Positions 48,756 through 58,789 of a DNA stretch of 64,000 bases are shown here, in pieces. Origin of the DNA: Oceanicola sp. 502str15 (lineage in GTDB: Bacteria; Pseudomonadota; Alphaproteobacteria; Rhodobacterales; Rhodobacteraceae); NCBI RefSeq assembly GCF_024105635.1, contig NZ_WYDQ01000001.1, forward strand, positions 310,001 to 374,000, in the 5' to 3' direction. Below the pieces are notes generated by a model. It was given only the letters and a program-made list of their open reading frames with translations, had not been told where the DNA came from and searched no databases. Position 1 is the stretch's first letter. Every line of letters starts with the position of its first letter. Position numbers and translations under genes: made by a program.

Positions 48756-49423
48756 TGGATGACGGGATCATCCGGCGGGCGCTCGTGACGGGCGGCAACC
48801 GGGGGATCGGCTATGCCATTGCCGAGGGGCTGATTGCGCGGGGCCATGAGGTGGTGATCGGCTGCCGTGACGAGGCGGCGGGAGAGCGGGCGGCGGATGC
48901 GCTTGGGGCGGATCTGTTCGTGATGGACCTGACGCAGCCCGACGACATGCTCTCGCTGCTGGATGGCGAGCCTTTCGACATTCTGGTGAACAATGCCGGC
49001 GTGCTGCCGCAGGGGTCGCTGTTTGAAAACCCCGAGGGGCTGTTCGAGTCGCTTGCCGTGATGGTGGAGGCGCCGTTTCTGTTGATGCGGGCGTTGGTGC
49101 CGGGGATGGCGCTGCGGGGCTGGGGGCGGATCGTGAATGTTTCGTCGGGCTGGGGCAGCTTTGCGCAGGGGATGGAGGGGCCGAACGGCTACGGCGTGGC
49201 CAAGGCGGCGCTGAATGCGCTGACCTGTGTGCTGCCCCGCGATTTGCCCGACTGCGTGAAGGTGAACGCCATGTGCCCCGGCTGGGTGAGCACGCGGATG
49301 GGCGGGCCGGAGGCGCCGACCACGCCCGAGCAGGCGGCGGAAACGGCGATCTGGCTGGCGACGCTGAGCGAGGATGGGCCGACGGGCGGGTTCTTTCGCC
49401 GCAAGCTGCCGATTGATTGGTGA
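48755..49423 (+). CDS. SDR-family oxidoreductase inserted in the dcw cluster
   Basis: 222 aa, classical short-chain dehydrogenase: cofactor loop LVTGGNRGIGYAIAEGLIAR, NNAG, serine in VNVSSGWGS, catalytic YGVAK (YxxxK). NAD(P)(H) dependent; substrate unknown. Translationally coupled to mraY (TGATG), so it is expressed with the cell-wall genes, yet SDRs are not part of the usual cluster. A 203-bp gap without a gene follows before murD. Confidence 0.88.
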   Translation: MDDGIIRRALVTGGNRGIGYAIAEGLIARGHEVVIGCRDEAAGERAADALGADLFVMDLTQPDDMLSLLDGEPFDILVNNAGVLPQGSLFENPEGLFESLAVMVEAPFLLMRALVPGMALRGWGRIVNVSSGWGSFAQGMEGPNGYGVAKAALNALTCVLPRDLPDCVKVNAMCPGWVSTRMGGPEAPTTPEQAAETAIWLATLSEDGPTGGFFRRKLPIDW

Positions 49424-49626
49424 GGGGCGGGGTGGCGGCGCGCCCACCCGCCCACCCCGCGCCGCCACCCCGCCCGACCTGCGCCGCTGCGTGCCTGCTC
49501 GGATGGTGTGCCTGCGGTGGCCTCGGGTTGGGATATTTCCAGCAAGAAAATGCAGCGGGTTCGGGCGCGATTGCGAGCGGATGCGCTTGGTTGTAGGCAG
49601 GGGCGAAGGCTTTTGGAGGCGGTGCG

Positions 49627-51039
49627 ATGATCCCTGTGCGCGGGTTTGACGGAGCGGTTGTGGCGGTGCTCGGGCTCGGGCGCTCGGGGCTGACGGCGGC
49701 GCGGGCGCTGGCGGCGGGCGGGGCCGAGGTGGTTGGCTGGGACGACGGCGAGAGCGGGCGGGCCAAGGCGGAGGCCGAGGGGATCGTGCTGCGGGATCTG
49801 ACCAGGGCGGGGGCCTTCGAGGGGGTGGCCTGCCTTGTGACCTCGCCCGGGATTGCGCATCTCTACCCCGCCCCGCATCCGGCGATTGCCGCCGCGCTGG
49901 AGGCCGGGGTGCCGGTGGACAATGACATCGGGCTGTTCTTCCGCAGCTTTGCGACCGAGGACTGGGACCGGTTCGACGTGGCGCCGAAGGTTGTTGCGGT
50001 GACCGGCTCGAACGGGAAGAGCACGACCTCGGCGCTGATCGACCACATCCTGAGCGAGGCGGGGCGGGCGAGCCAGCTGGCGGGCAATATCGGGCGGGGC
50101 GTGCTGGACATCGAGCCGGCGGAAGATGGCGGCGTGGTGGTGCTGGAGCTGTCGAGCTACCAGACCGATCTGGCGCGGGCGCTGACGCCGGATGTGGCGG
50201 TGTTTACCAACCTCAGCCCAGATCACCTTGACCGGCACGGTGGCTATGGCGGCTATTTCGCGGCCAAGCGGCGGTTGTTCGCGGAGGGCGGGCCGGACCG
50301 GGCGGTGATTGGCGTGGATGAGCCGGAGGGGCGCTATCTGGCCGGGCAGATGAGCGAGGGGCCCGGCGATGACCGGGTGATCCGGGTGAGCGCGGGGCAG
50401 AAGCTGGCGGGTGCGGGGTGGAACGTGTTCGTGCGCAAGGGCTTTCTCGCCGAATGGCGCAAGGGGCGGCAGGTGGCCTCGATCGACCTGCGCGATGTGC
50501 CGGGTCTGCCGGGGGCGCACAACCATCAGAACGCCTGCGCCGCCTATGCCGCCTGCCGGACGCTGGGGCTGGGGCCGAAGGACATTGAACGCGCGTTCAG
50601 GAGCTTTGAGGGGCTGCCCCATCGCTCGCAGCGGATTGCCGAGGCAGGGGGCGTCTTTTACGTCAACGACAGCAAGGCGACCAACGTGGACAGCGCCGCC
50701 AAGGCGCTTGCGGCCTTTGACTCGATCCGCTGGATCTGCGGCGGGCTGGAGAAGGAGGGCGGGCTGGACGGGCTGAAGGGCGCGCTTGGCAAGGTGGTGA
50801 AGGCCTATGTGATCGGGCGCGAGGCGGAGGGCTTTGCGATGCGGCTGGGGCCGGAGGTGGAGGCCGAGGTTTGCACCACGATGGCGCAGGCGGTGGCGCG
50901 GGCGGTGGCGGAGGCGCAGCCGGGCGATACGGTGCTGCTGGCGCCTGCGGCGGCGAGCTTCGACCAGTACGACAGCTTCGAGAAGCGCGGCGAGGATTTC
51001 GCCGCGAAGGTGCGTGCGGCGCTGGGCGAGGGCGGCTGA
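49627..51039 (+). CDS. murD: UDP-MurNAc-L-alanine : D-glutamate ligase
   Basis: 470 aa. N-terminal Rossmann part ([17 protein letters not shown]), ATP loop [58 protein letters not shown], and [18 protein letters not shown]. Last dcw gene seen here: ftsW, expected next in relatives, does not follow. Confidence 0.95.
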   Translation: MIPVRGFDGAVVAVLGLGRSGLTAARALAAGGAEVVGWDDGESGRAKAEAEGIVLRDLTRAGAFEGVACLVTSPGIAHLYPAPHPAIAAALEAGVPVDNDIGLFFRSFATEDWDRFDVAPKVVAVTGSNGKSTTSALIDHILSEAGRASQLAGNIGRGVLDIEPAEDGGVVVLELSSYQTDLARALTPDVAVFTNLSPDHLDRHGGYGGYFAAKRRLFAEGGPDRAVIGVDEPEGRYLAGQMSEGPGDDRVIRVSAGQKLAGAGWNVFVRKGFLAEWRKGRQVASIDLRDVPGLPGAHNHQNACAAYAACRTLGLGPKDIERAFRSFEGLPHRSQRIAEAGGVFYVNDSKATNVDSAAKALAAFDSIRWICGGLEKEGGLDGLKGALGKVVKAYVIGREAEGFAMRLGPEVEAEVCTTMAQAVARAVAEAQPGDTVLLAPAAASFDQYDSFEKRGEDFAAKVRAALGEGG

Positions 51040-51365
51040 CGCTACGGACCCGGTTGACCCCGGTGGCGTGATCTCGGGTGAAGACCCGCAATTCGGCGCC
51101 AATTCGGTGGGGGAATTCCGCCAGATCCGCTGCGGTGCGGCATAAGAATTCCGCCGAAACTGCCTGAAAACCCGGCGCAACATCTTGTGGTTGAAGGATT
51201 TTTCAACCCAAGCGGGTGCCCGGCGCGCCTTCGGCGAAATTCCGCTTTGAATATTCGAATCATCCTGTATATCTGGCAGTCACAGTAGTTAGTGACGCTC
51301 TGCCAACAAGATGTGGGGCGCGGTTCAATAAAAACGCACTGGTGCATAAGACGCCGGGCACAACA
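51040..51365. other. Gene-free junction between murD and the adhesin operon
   Basis: 326 bp with lower GC. It contains several GAATTCCGCC-like repeats (around 51113, 51148 and 51236), a hairpin GGTTGAA/TTCAACC at 51189-51208, and an AT-rich part (51246-51274) with TTGAAT and TATATC at 15-base spacing plus a GAATATTC palindrome, the probable adhesin promoter. No gene seen. Confidence 0.5.
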
Positions 51366-51962
51366 ATGGCGGTTACGATGCAGGCAATTGAGTTTGTCGT
51401 CCGTGATGGTGCGGGCAATGTTTCCAATGGAATTTTCGGAAGTGACGGCGTTGGCTCCCGTCTGGCGGTGGGCGACGGGCAGCAGATTTCGCTGCTTCTG
51501 TCCGGCGAGGACGTGCGGGGCTACACGCGGGATGGCGACGATCTGGTGATCGAGCTGGCCGACGGGTCGCAGCTGCGGCTGGCGGGATACTTCGAGGGCG
51601 AGAACCTGCTCTACCTTTCCAAGGGCGGCGAGCTGACGGCGGTGGAACTGAGCCAGGGCGCGGACGACCAGCTCTATGCGCTCTACCAGCACGAGGCGGC
51701 TTGGGGGAAGTGGAGCCCGAGCGACGACCTGATCCATTATGACGAGCCCGAGGTGATGGCGGCGCAGTTCGACACCGGCCTTCTGGGGCTGGGTGGCGTG
51801 GGCGGCGGCAACGGGCTTGCGGCGCTGGCCGGTGGCGGGGCGCTGCTGGGGGCTGGCGGCGGGGGCGGTGGCGGCGGGGCGGCCCGGTCCATACCGTGGC
51901 GGTCGATCCCGGCGATTGGGTGCTGGGCGGCGATGATGACCCCGAGCCCTCCTTTCCGGTGA
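51366..51962 (+). CDS. BapA-like type I secreted adhesin, N-terminal part (frame ends after poly-Gly linker)
   Basis: Starts MAVTMQAIEFVVRDGAGNVS, then DLVIELADGSQLRLAGYFEG and ENLLYLSKGGELTAVELSQG: the N-terminal prefix domain of BapA/LapA-like giant adhesins, normally followed by a Gly-rich linker. Here the linker (GLAALAGGGALLGAGGGGGG) is followed by about 25 unrelated residues and a stop at 51962. The proper continuation is in another frame (next entry). One missing base in the G-rich tract between about 51855 and 51885 explains this. No classical ribosome site. Confidence 0.75.
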   Translation: MAVTMQAIEFVVRDGAGNVSNGIFGSDGVGSRLAVGDGQQISLLLSGEDVRGYTRDGDDLVIELADGSQLRLAGYFEGENLLYLSKGGELTAVELSQGADDQLYALYQHEAAWGKWSPSDDLIHYDEPEVMAAQFDTGLLGLGGVGGGNGLAALAGGGALLGAGGGGGGGGAARSIPWRSIPAIGCWAAMMTPSPPFR

Positions 51963-54900
51963 CCGGCACCGGCGTGCCGGGCGAAGAGGTGACGGTGAGC
52001 GCGGGCGATGTGACCCAGGTTGTGACCGTCGGCGAGGATGGCACCTGGGAAGCGGAGTTTGGCGGCGAGACCCTGCCCGATGACGGCGCTTACGTGGTGA
52101 GCGTGACGACCAATGACCAGGGCGGCGCGGAGGTTGTGCTGACCGGTCCGAGCGTGCTGATCGACACGGTGGCCCCGGATGTGACCTTTACCTCGGGCGT
52201 GGTCTCGACCGGCGATGCCTTCAACGCCGAGGGCCATGCAGCGGGCGTTGTGGTGTCGGGCACCTCCGAGCCGGGCGCGACGCTGATCGTGACGGTGGGC
52301 GGTGTGGGGCATGAAATTCTGGTGGGCGAGAGCGGCACCTGGGAGATTGCCCTTGGTGCCGATGCCGCGCCGGAGGGCGAGTATGAGGCCGACATCAGCG
52401 TTTACGCGGTGGATGCGATCGGCAACTCGGCCACCTATGGCGATGTGCTGGTGGTGGATACGGTGGGGGCTGTCAGCTTTGACGATCTGGCCTTTGGCGG
52501 CGATTACACGATCAACGGGGCGGAGGCCGAGGGGGGCATCAGCTTTACCGGTACGACGCAGCCCGGCTCGAGCGTGGTCATCAGCTTTGGCGGCAACGAC
52601 TATCCGGCCACGGTGGCCGAGGACGGAAGCTGGACGCTGGGCTTTGCGCCCGGGGCCTTTCCGGGGGGCGAATACGAGGCGGTGCTGACCGCCACGGCAA
52701 CCGACACCCATGGCAATGTGAGCACGGCGACCGGCACATGGGCGGTGGACACCCAGACCAGCGTGACCCTGACGCCGGGCTTTGCCGGGGCGGATGGGGT
52801 CATCAACGCGGCGGACCGCGAGGGCGGGCTGGTGCTGGGGGGCACGACCCAGCCGGGCAACACGGTGACTGTGCAGATCGGCGATGCGAGCCATGCCGCC
52901 ACGGTGACGGCGGCGGGCGCGTGGAGCCTGGCGCTCTCGCCGGGCCAGATTGCGACCGGGGCCTATTCGCGCGCGATCACGGTGCTGGCGAGCGACGGCG
53001 CGGGCAATACGGCCAGCGTGAGCGAGACGCTGGTGGTGGACACGCTCGGGTTTGTCGAGTTCTCGGGCCAGCCGGTGACGGCGGATGACATTTTGAACGC
53101 GGTGGAAACCGGGCAGCCGGTGTCGCTCACCGGCACCACGATGCCGGGTTCTGCGGTGACGGTTTCGATGAACGGGCAGAGCCACTCTGCGGTGGTGGAT
53201 GCGGGCGGCAATTGGATCGTGACCTTCCCGCCCTCGAGCTTTCCGGCCGGGGAATACGAGATGACGGTGGAGGCCTCGGCGGTTTCGCCGGCGGGCAACG
53301 GCTCGACCGCGGCGACGACGGTGGAGGTGGACACGCAGGGGTGGGTTGCGATCTCGGGCGCGCCTGTCACCGCCGATGACGTGGTGAATGCGGCGGAGGC
53401 CGGGCAGGGGGTGACGCTGACCGGCACCACCGAGCCGGGATCGAGCGTGATGGTGCAGATGGGCAGCTACAGCGTGGCCGCCGTGGTGGCGGGCGATGGC
53501 AGCTGGGCCGCGACATTTGCGGGCAGCCAGATTGCGCCGGGCACCTACGAGGCGCCGGTGACGGTGGTGGCGACCGACCGGGCGGGCAACATCTCGAGCG
53601 CGAGCGATGTGGTGCGGATCGACACCGAGACCACGGTGAGCGTGAACACGCAGGTCGAGGGCGACGGGATCATCAACGCCGAGGAGGCGCTGGATGGGTT
53701 CGTGCTGACCGGCACCGGCGAGCCGGGGGCCGTGGTGCAGGTGACCTTCGCGGGCGTGACGCGCCCGGCGGCGGTGGCCGGCAACGGGAGCTGGCAGGTG
53801 GCGTTCCAGGCCGGCGACATCCCGCAGGGCGAGACGGTGGCCAGCGTTTCGGTGACGGCGACGGACCAGGCGGGCAACCAGGCGGTGGCCACGGGCAGCA
53901 TCGAGGTGGACCGGGTGATGAGCCTCACCCTCGACGGGCCGATCGCGGTGGATGACATCGTGAACCAGGCCGAATACGGGGCCGGCATCCAGATTTCGGG
54001 CACGGTGGAGCCGGGCAGCACGGTGAGCGTCTCGCTTGCGGGCGCGACCCATCAGGCGGTGGTGCTGAGCGATGGCACATGGTTCACCAGCTTTGCGCCG
54101 GGCGAGGTGCCGGACGGCGATTACACTGCGCAGATCAACGCGGTGGCCACGGATGCGGCGGGCAACCGCGCCTCGATCACCGACTCGGTGCGGATTGATA
54201 CCTATGTCGAGCCGCTGACCATCGACACGGTGGCGGAGGACGACATCGTCAACGCCAAGGAGCAGGACCAGGGCGTGACCTTCACCGGCACGGTCGAGGC
54301 CGGGTCGAGCGTGATCGTCAGCTTCGAGGGCACCACCCATGCGGCCACGGTCGATGCGGCGGGCAACTGGACGGTGGCCTTTGCCTCGGGCGAGATCCCG
54401 ACCGGCGAATACGAGGGCGTCGCGACGGTGATGGCGACCGACGCGGCGGGCAACACCCGCACCGAGACCAGCACGATCAACGTGGACACCCAGAACCCCG
54501 AGGCGCCGGTGATCCTGAGCTTCCGGCAGGGCGGCACGGGGGTGCGCGAGATCGGCACCGACCACAATGACGACATCACCGAGGTGCAGCGGATCGACGC
54601 CTCGGGCACTGTCAGCCCCGTGGCCTACGATCTGGAGATCGACGAGGAGTGGGGCGAGCTGGTGTTCGACTTCAACGAGGCGATCCCGACCGGCTCGAAC
54701 CTTGTCGTCACCTCGACCGATCAGGCGGGCAACCATGCGGGCACGCTCTTCGTGATGGAAGATCCGGGCAATTCGGTGGTGAACCTCGCCAACCCCGGGC
54801 TCGGGCAGTTCGACATTCAGGCGGTCGATCTGCAGTTTGCCTCGGAGGCGGAGATCACCATCACCCCGGCGCAGCTCAAGGCGCTTTCGAGCTTTACCAA

Positions 54901-55066
54901 CGAGCTGACGATCCATGGCGGGCAGGATGACATCATCCGGGCCGATGGCGCGCTGGCCACGGGCGAGACCCGGGTGATCGAGGGCGAGAGCTACGACGTG
55001 TACACGCTGGGCGAGGGCACGCTTGTCATCGACCACGACATTCAGGTGAACCCGTCGCTGGTGTGA
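51896..55066 (+). CDS. BapA-like adhesin, nine Ig-like repeats and C-terminal secretion region
   Basis: 1056 aa in the frame that continues the previous entry; upstream of its first GTG the frame stays open into the Gly linker and reads GGPVHTVAVDPGDWVLGGDD. Nine Ig-like domains of ~95 aa repeat the pattern GVTLTGTTEPGSSV ... GEY ... ATDAAGN ... VDT. The final ~180 residues lack the repeat and end ELTIHGGQDDIIRADGALAT, ESYDVYTLGEGTLVIDHDIQ, as C-terminal type I secretion regions do. No Cys. Surface adhesion or biofilm role is inferred. The TolC, ABC and HlyD genes follow. Confidence 0.82.
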   Translation: MAVDPGDWVLGGDDDPEPSFPVTGTGVPGEEVTVSAGDVTQVVTVGEDGTWEAEFGGETLPDDGAYVVSVTTNDQGGAEVVLTGPSVLIDTVAPDVTFTSGVVSTGDAFNAEGHAAGVVVSGTSEPGATLIVTVGGVGHEILVGESGTWEIALGADAAPEGEYEADISVYAVDAIGNSATYGDVLVVDTVGAVSFDDLAFGGDYTINGAEAEGGISFTGTTQPGSSVVISFGGNDYPATVAEDGSWTLGFAPGAFPGGEYEAVLTATATDTHGNVSTATGTWAVDTQTSVTLTPGFAGADGVINAADREGGLVLGGTTQPGNTVTVQIGDASHAATVTAAGAWSLALSPGQIATGAYSRAITVLASDGAGNTASVSETLVVDTLGFVEFSGQPVTADDILNAVETGQPVSLTGTTMPGSAVTVSMNGQSHSAVVDAGGNWIVTFPPSSFPAGEYEMTVEASAVSPAGNGSTAATTVEVDTQGWVAISGAPVTADDVVNAAEAGQGVTLTGTTEPGSSVMVQMGSYSVAAVVAGDGSWAATFAGSQIAPGTYEAPVTVVATDRAGNISSASDVVRIDTETTVSVNTQVEGDGIINAEEALDGFVLTGTGEPGAVVQVTFAGVTRPAAVAGNGSWQVAFQAGDIPQGETVASVSVTATDQAGNQAVATGSIEVDRVMSLTLDGPIAVDDIVNQAEYGAGIQISGTVEPGSTVSVSLAGATHQAVVLSDGTWFTSFAPGEVPDGDYTAQINAVATDAAGNRASITDSVRIDTYVEPLTIDTVAEDDIVNAKEQDQGVTFTGTVEAGSSVIVSFEGTTHAATVDAAGNWTVAFASGEIPTGEYEGVATVMATDAAGNTRTETSTINVDTQNPEAPVILSFRQGGTGVREIGTDHNDDITEVQRIDASGTVSPVAYDLEIDEEWGELVFDFNEAIPTGSNLVVTSTDQAGNHAGTLFVMEDPGNSVVNLANPGLGQFDIQAVDLQFASEAEITITPAQLKALSSFTNELTIHGGQDDIIRADGALATGETRVIEGESYDVYTLGEGTLVIDHDIQVNPSLV

Positions 55067-55148
55067 TCCCGCCAGCGGGAGAGATGGGTAGATCGGGACG
55101 GCGCACGGCAGAGGCGCCGCCCGGGCAGAGGCAGGGACAGGAGGCGTG

Positions 55149-56444
55149 ATGCGCCCCGTGAGAGGAACTTTCTGGATGGGCTGTGCCGTGACGGCGGTGC
55201 TTTCGGGCTGCATGGGCGGCGGCGAGGGCGCGGCCTCGCGTGGCGCGAGCGATCCGGCGGCCCCGGTGCTGGGGCAGGCGGAGGCGTCGCGGAGCGTGGT
55301 GATTGCCGACCTGTTGCGCCGCCGCTCGGTGATTGCCCCCGAGAGCGCCTTTGGCCGGGTGGCCGATGCGGTGCTGGCGGCCAACACCCGCGCCGCCGAG
55401 GCCGAGCTGCGCGCCGCGCGGCTGCGCTCGGTTGCCGCCGAGAAGAACTGGCTGCCCACCATCGGGCCGAGCGTGTCGCTCTCGTCGCTGGGCGATCTGG
55501 TGACCTCGATCATCGTGGATCAGGTGATCTGGCAGGGCGGCCGCAAGAAGGCCGAGCGCGCCTATGCCGCCGCCGATGTGGAACACGCCGCCGTGGTGCT
55601 GGCCGAAGATACCAACGCAAGGGTGCTCACCGCGCTGTCGCTCTACCTTGCCGCCGAACAGGGCCGTGCCGAGGCGGGGGTGGCGGCGAAGGGGCTGGAG
55701 CGGATGAAGCATTTTGAATGGGTGATGGAAAAGCGCGTGGCGGGTGGGGTCTCGGACCTGTCGGAACTCAGCGTGATGCGTCAGAAGCGTGCCGAGGTGG
55801 AGGCCGCGATGCGGGCGGGCACCGAGGCGGCCGCGACCGCGCTGGCGGAGCTGAACGCGATGTCGGTGCGCCCGTTGCAGGAAGTGCGCGGGCTCGGAGA
55901 GGCGCGCGTGCCGGGAGGTGCGCAGAAGGCGCTGGGCGTGCTGCGGGCCGAGGCCGACAAGGCGCGCAGGGTCGCGGAGGCGCGGGTCGAGCGGGCCGGA
56001 TACCTGCCCGGCGTCTCGGCACAGGCGAACCTCGGCGATGGCGGGGGTGATCCGGGCCTGCGGGTGGGCGCGGAGAACGGCCTCGGTTTTGGCACCGGGG
56101 CGCGGTTGCAGGCGATCAAGGCTGCCGAGGCGGGCGCAGAGGCGCGCCTCGGGCAGGCGAAGGAAGAGAGCGCCCGGCGGCTGGCCGGGCTGCGCCAGGA
56201 GCTGGCCGCCGGAGAACGGCAGGCCGCCGAACAGGGGCAGCTTGCGGGGCAGGCGCGGCGCAACTACGAGATTTTCCAGCAGCAGTACGATGGCGGCCAG
56301 CGCAAGGTGCTCGAGGTGGTGAACACCTTTGAGACATGGCTGGATGCCGAGACCAAGCGCGTGGCCCTGACCCATCGGGCCGCCTTGACCAGATTGAAGA
56401 TCGCCGCGGAGCTTGGGCTCCTGGTGGACGGGAGCCGCATATGA
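55149..56444 (+). CDS. TolC-family outer-membrane channel lipoprotein of the type I system
   Basis: About 431 aa. Lipoprotein signal ending VLSGC, then long helical repeats (ANTRAAEAELRAARLRSVAA, EKNWLPTIGPSVSLSSLGDL, and near the end YEIFQQQYDGGQRKVLEVVN) of the outer-membrane efflux fold. AGGAGG at 55139-55144 lies just before; ATG 55149 or GTG 55146 could be the start. Its stop overlaps the ABC gene (ATGA). Confidence 0.88.
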   Translation: MRPVRGTFWMGCAVTAVLSGCMGGGEGAASRGASDPAAPVLGQAEASRSVVIADLLRRRSVIAPESAFGRVADAVLAANTRAAEAELRAARLRSVAAEKNWLPTIGPSVSLSSLGDLVTSIIVDQVIWQGGRKKAERAYAAADVEHAAVVLAEDTNARVLTALSLYLAAEQGRAEAGVAAKGLERMKHFEWVMEKRVAGGVSDLSELSVMRQKRAEVEAAMRAGTEAAATALAELNAMSVRPLQEVRGLGEARVPGGAQKALGVLRAEADKARRVAEARVERAGYLPGVSAQANLGDGGGDPGLRVGAENGLGFGTGARLQAIKAAEAGAEARLGQAKEESARRLAGLRQELAAGERQAAEQGQLAGQARRNYEIFQQQYDGGQRKVLEVVNTFETWLDAETKRVALTHRAALTRLKIAAELGLLVDGSRI

Positions 56445-58789
56445 CATCCGCGCCGCGCACCTCGCTGAAGTTGAAGATGACCCAGGCCGGGATCGTCGGC
56501 GTTGTGGCGGGGCGGCACGGGGCGGCCCCCGAGGCGGCGGATGCGCAGCAGGATGCGGCGCCCGGGCAGGGCATGGCCGCGCCGGAAGTTGCCGCGCCGG
56601 AGGTTGCCGGGCAGGTGGCGGCGCAGGCGGAGGGAGACACCGCCGCCCGCAGCGAGGCGGAAAGATTGCAGGCCCGCGCCGCACTGGCGGCGACCTATGC
56701 GGGCATTCTGGGCAAGCGCCTTCTGGGGCGCGACCTTGCCGAGGACATTGCCCGCAGCGGCGGCGCCGGGCGGCCGGTGACGGTGGAGGCGCTGGCGGGC
56801 GTGCTCTCGGAGGCCGGAATGCTGGTGACGATCCGCCGCGAGGGCGAGCCGAGCGCGGCGACATGGCCCGCCATCGCCCAGATGAAGCGCGGCCAGCTTG
56901 TGCTGGTGCTCTCGCAGCAGGGCGGCGAGCTGACGATCTATGACGAGACCGGGGCCGACAACCGCGCCGTGGTGCCGCTGGAAGAATTTGCCCCGCATTA
57001 CGCGGGTCGGGTGCTGAAGGCCGAGGTCACGCTGGCCGAGGTGGCGGCTTCCCATGACACCGGCGCCAAGACGCCTCATTGGTTCTGGGGCGAGTTCCCC
57101 AAGTTCCGCCGCTACATTGCCGAGATCGCCATCGGCTCGCTCGTGGCCAACCTGCTGGCGGTTTCGGTCGCGCTGTTTTCGCTTCAGGTCTACGACCGGG
57201 TGATCCCGCATCAGAGCATGGCGACACTCTGGGTGCTGGCGCTGGGGGCCGGGCTGGCGATCTTGCTGGAGGGCCTGTTGAAGGCGGCGCGGTCGCGGTT
57301 GATGGATGGGGGCGGGCGCACGATCGAGTTGAGCGTGCAGCGGCTGCTGATGAGCCGGGTGATCGGGATGCGCTCGGACAAGCGGAGCCAGAGCCCTTCG
57401 GAGCTGTTTGCCACAATGCGCGAGTTCGGCTCGGTGCGCGAGTTCTTTACCGCCGGGACCATCGGCACGCTGACCGACTTGCCCTTCATCGGGCTGTTTC
57501 TGCTGCTGGTGGCGGCGATTGCGGGGCCTGTCGTTTGGGTGCTGATCCTGGGCGGGGTGCTGATGGTGCTGCCCGGCTGGTTCATGCAGCGGCGGATGAT
57601 GCAGCTCACCCGCGAGACGCAGGGCGCCAACGTGAAGGCGGGGCGGGTGCTGCACGAGGCGATCTACGAGCTCGACACGATCAAGACCCAACGCGGCGAA
57701 GAGCGGCTGATGCGGACATGGGAGGAGCTGAACGCGCTGTCTTCGCTGAAGTCCTCCGAGCAGCGCCGCCTTGCCGCCGCGCTCACCTTCTGGAGCCAGG
57801 GCATTCAGCAGGCGACCTATGTGGCGGCGGTGGTGCTGGGCACCTTCCTTGTGTTTGCGGGCGAGTTCACGGTGGGCACGATCATTGCCGTGGGCATCCT
57901 GACGAGCCGCACGCTGGCGCCGCTGTCGCAGCTGGCCGCCACCATGTCGCGCTGGTCGAACGTGCGCCATGCGCTGAGCGGGCTCGATGCGGTGGCCGAG
58001 GCGCCGCAGGATGTGGCCGAGGGGCGGAAGTATCTGCGCCGCGCGTATCTGAAGGGCAGTTACACGCTGCTCGGCACCCGCTTTGCCTATGACGAGGAGA
58101 GCGCCCCGGTGCTCGACATCTCGGCGCTTCAGGTGCGCGCGGGGGAGACGCTGGCGGTGCTGGGCTCGAACGGATCGGGCAAATCGACCCTGATGAAGCT
58201 GCTGACCGGCCTCTATGCCCCGACCGAGGGGCGGGTGATGCTGGATGGCACCGACATCGGCCAGATCGCGCCCGCCGACCTGCGGCGCGGCATCGGCTAT
58301 CTCGCGCAGGATGTGCGGCTGGTGGCGGGCACGCTGCGCGACAATCTGAACATGCATTTGCTGGAGCGCGACGACGACCGGCTGCTGGCGGCTCTGGACT
58401 TTGCCGGGCTGGGCCAGTTCGTGCGCGCCCACCCCAAGGGGCTGGATCTCGATATCCGCGATGGCGGCGAGGGGCTGAGCGTGGGGCAGCGGCAGGGTGT
58501 GGGCTGGGCGCGGCTCTGGCTCCAGAACCCCGGCGTGCTGCTGCTCGACGAGCCGACGGCGGCCTTCGACCAGGCGCTGGAGGGCCAGATCGTGGCGCGG
58601 CTCAGTGAGTGGCTGAAGGGGCGGACGGCGGTGATTGCAACCCATCGGCTGCCGATCCTGAGCCTGTCGAGCCGGATCGTGGTGCTGGGGCAGGGGCGGA
58701 TTGCGGTGGACGGGCCGAAGGACGAGGTGCTGGCCCATCTGAAGAAGAGCGGCGCGGCCAAGCGGTTGCCGCTGGGCGGTGTGGCATGA
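56441..58789 (+). CDS. Type I secretion ABC transporter (LapB/RTX-B-like)
   Basis: 782 aa. An Ala-rich N-terminus and a C39-like domain without the catalytic Cys (residues ~65-195), then six membrane helices (~210-480) and the ATPase: LGSNGSGKST (Walker A), LSVGQRQGV (signature, with Val where Gly is usual), VLLLDEPTAAFD, ATHR. Such degenerate peptidase domains hold the RTX/BapA-type substrate instead of cutting it. Exports the adhesin in one step. Overlaps tolC and hlyD genes by 4 bp. Confidence 0.92.
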   Translation: MTSAPRTSLKLKMTQAGIVGVVAGRHGAAPEAADAQQDAAPGQGMAAPEVAAPEVAGQVAAQAEGDTAARSEAERLQARAALAATYAGILGKRLLGRDLAEDIARSGGAGRPVTVEALAGVLSEAGMLVTIRREGEPSAATWPAIAQMKRGQLVLVLSQQGGELTIYDETGADNRAVVPLEEFAPHYAGRVLKAEVTLAEVAASHDTGAKTPHWFWGEFPKFRRYIAEIAIGSLVANLLAVSVALFSLQVYDRVIPHQSMATLWVLALGAGLAILLEGLLKAARSRLMDGGGRTIELSVQRLLMSRVIGMRSDKRSQSPSELFATMREFGSVREFFTAGTIGTLTDLPFIGLFLLLVAAIAGPVVWVLILGGVLMVLPGWFMQRRMMQLTRETQGANVKAGRVLHEAIYELDTIKTQRGEERLMRTWEELNALSSLKSSEQRRLAAALTFWSQGIQQATYVAAVVLGTFLVFAGEFTVGTIIAVGILTSRTLAPLSQLAATMSRWSNVRHALSGLDAVAEAPQDVAEGRKYLRRAYLKGSYTLLGTRFAYDEESAPVLDISALQVRAGETLAVLGSNGSGKSTLMKLLTGLYAPTEGRVMLDGTDIGQIAPADLRRGIGYLAQDVRLVAGTLRDNLNMHLLERDDDRLLAALDFAGLGQFVRAHPKGLDLDIRDGGEGLSVGQRQGVGWARLWLQNPGVLLLDEPTAAFDQALEGQIVARLSEWLKGRTAVIATHRLPILSLSSRIVVLGQGRIAVDGPKDEVLAHLKKSGAAKRLPLGGVA

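Noticed and set aside
51737..55513. 1258-codon minus-strand frame opposite the adhesin
   Set aside because: His/Arg/Ala-rich shadow of the Ig-repeat gene.
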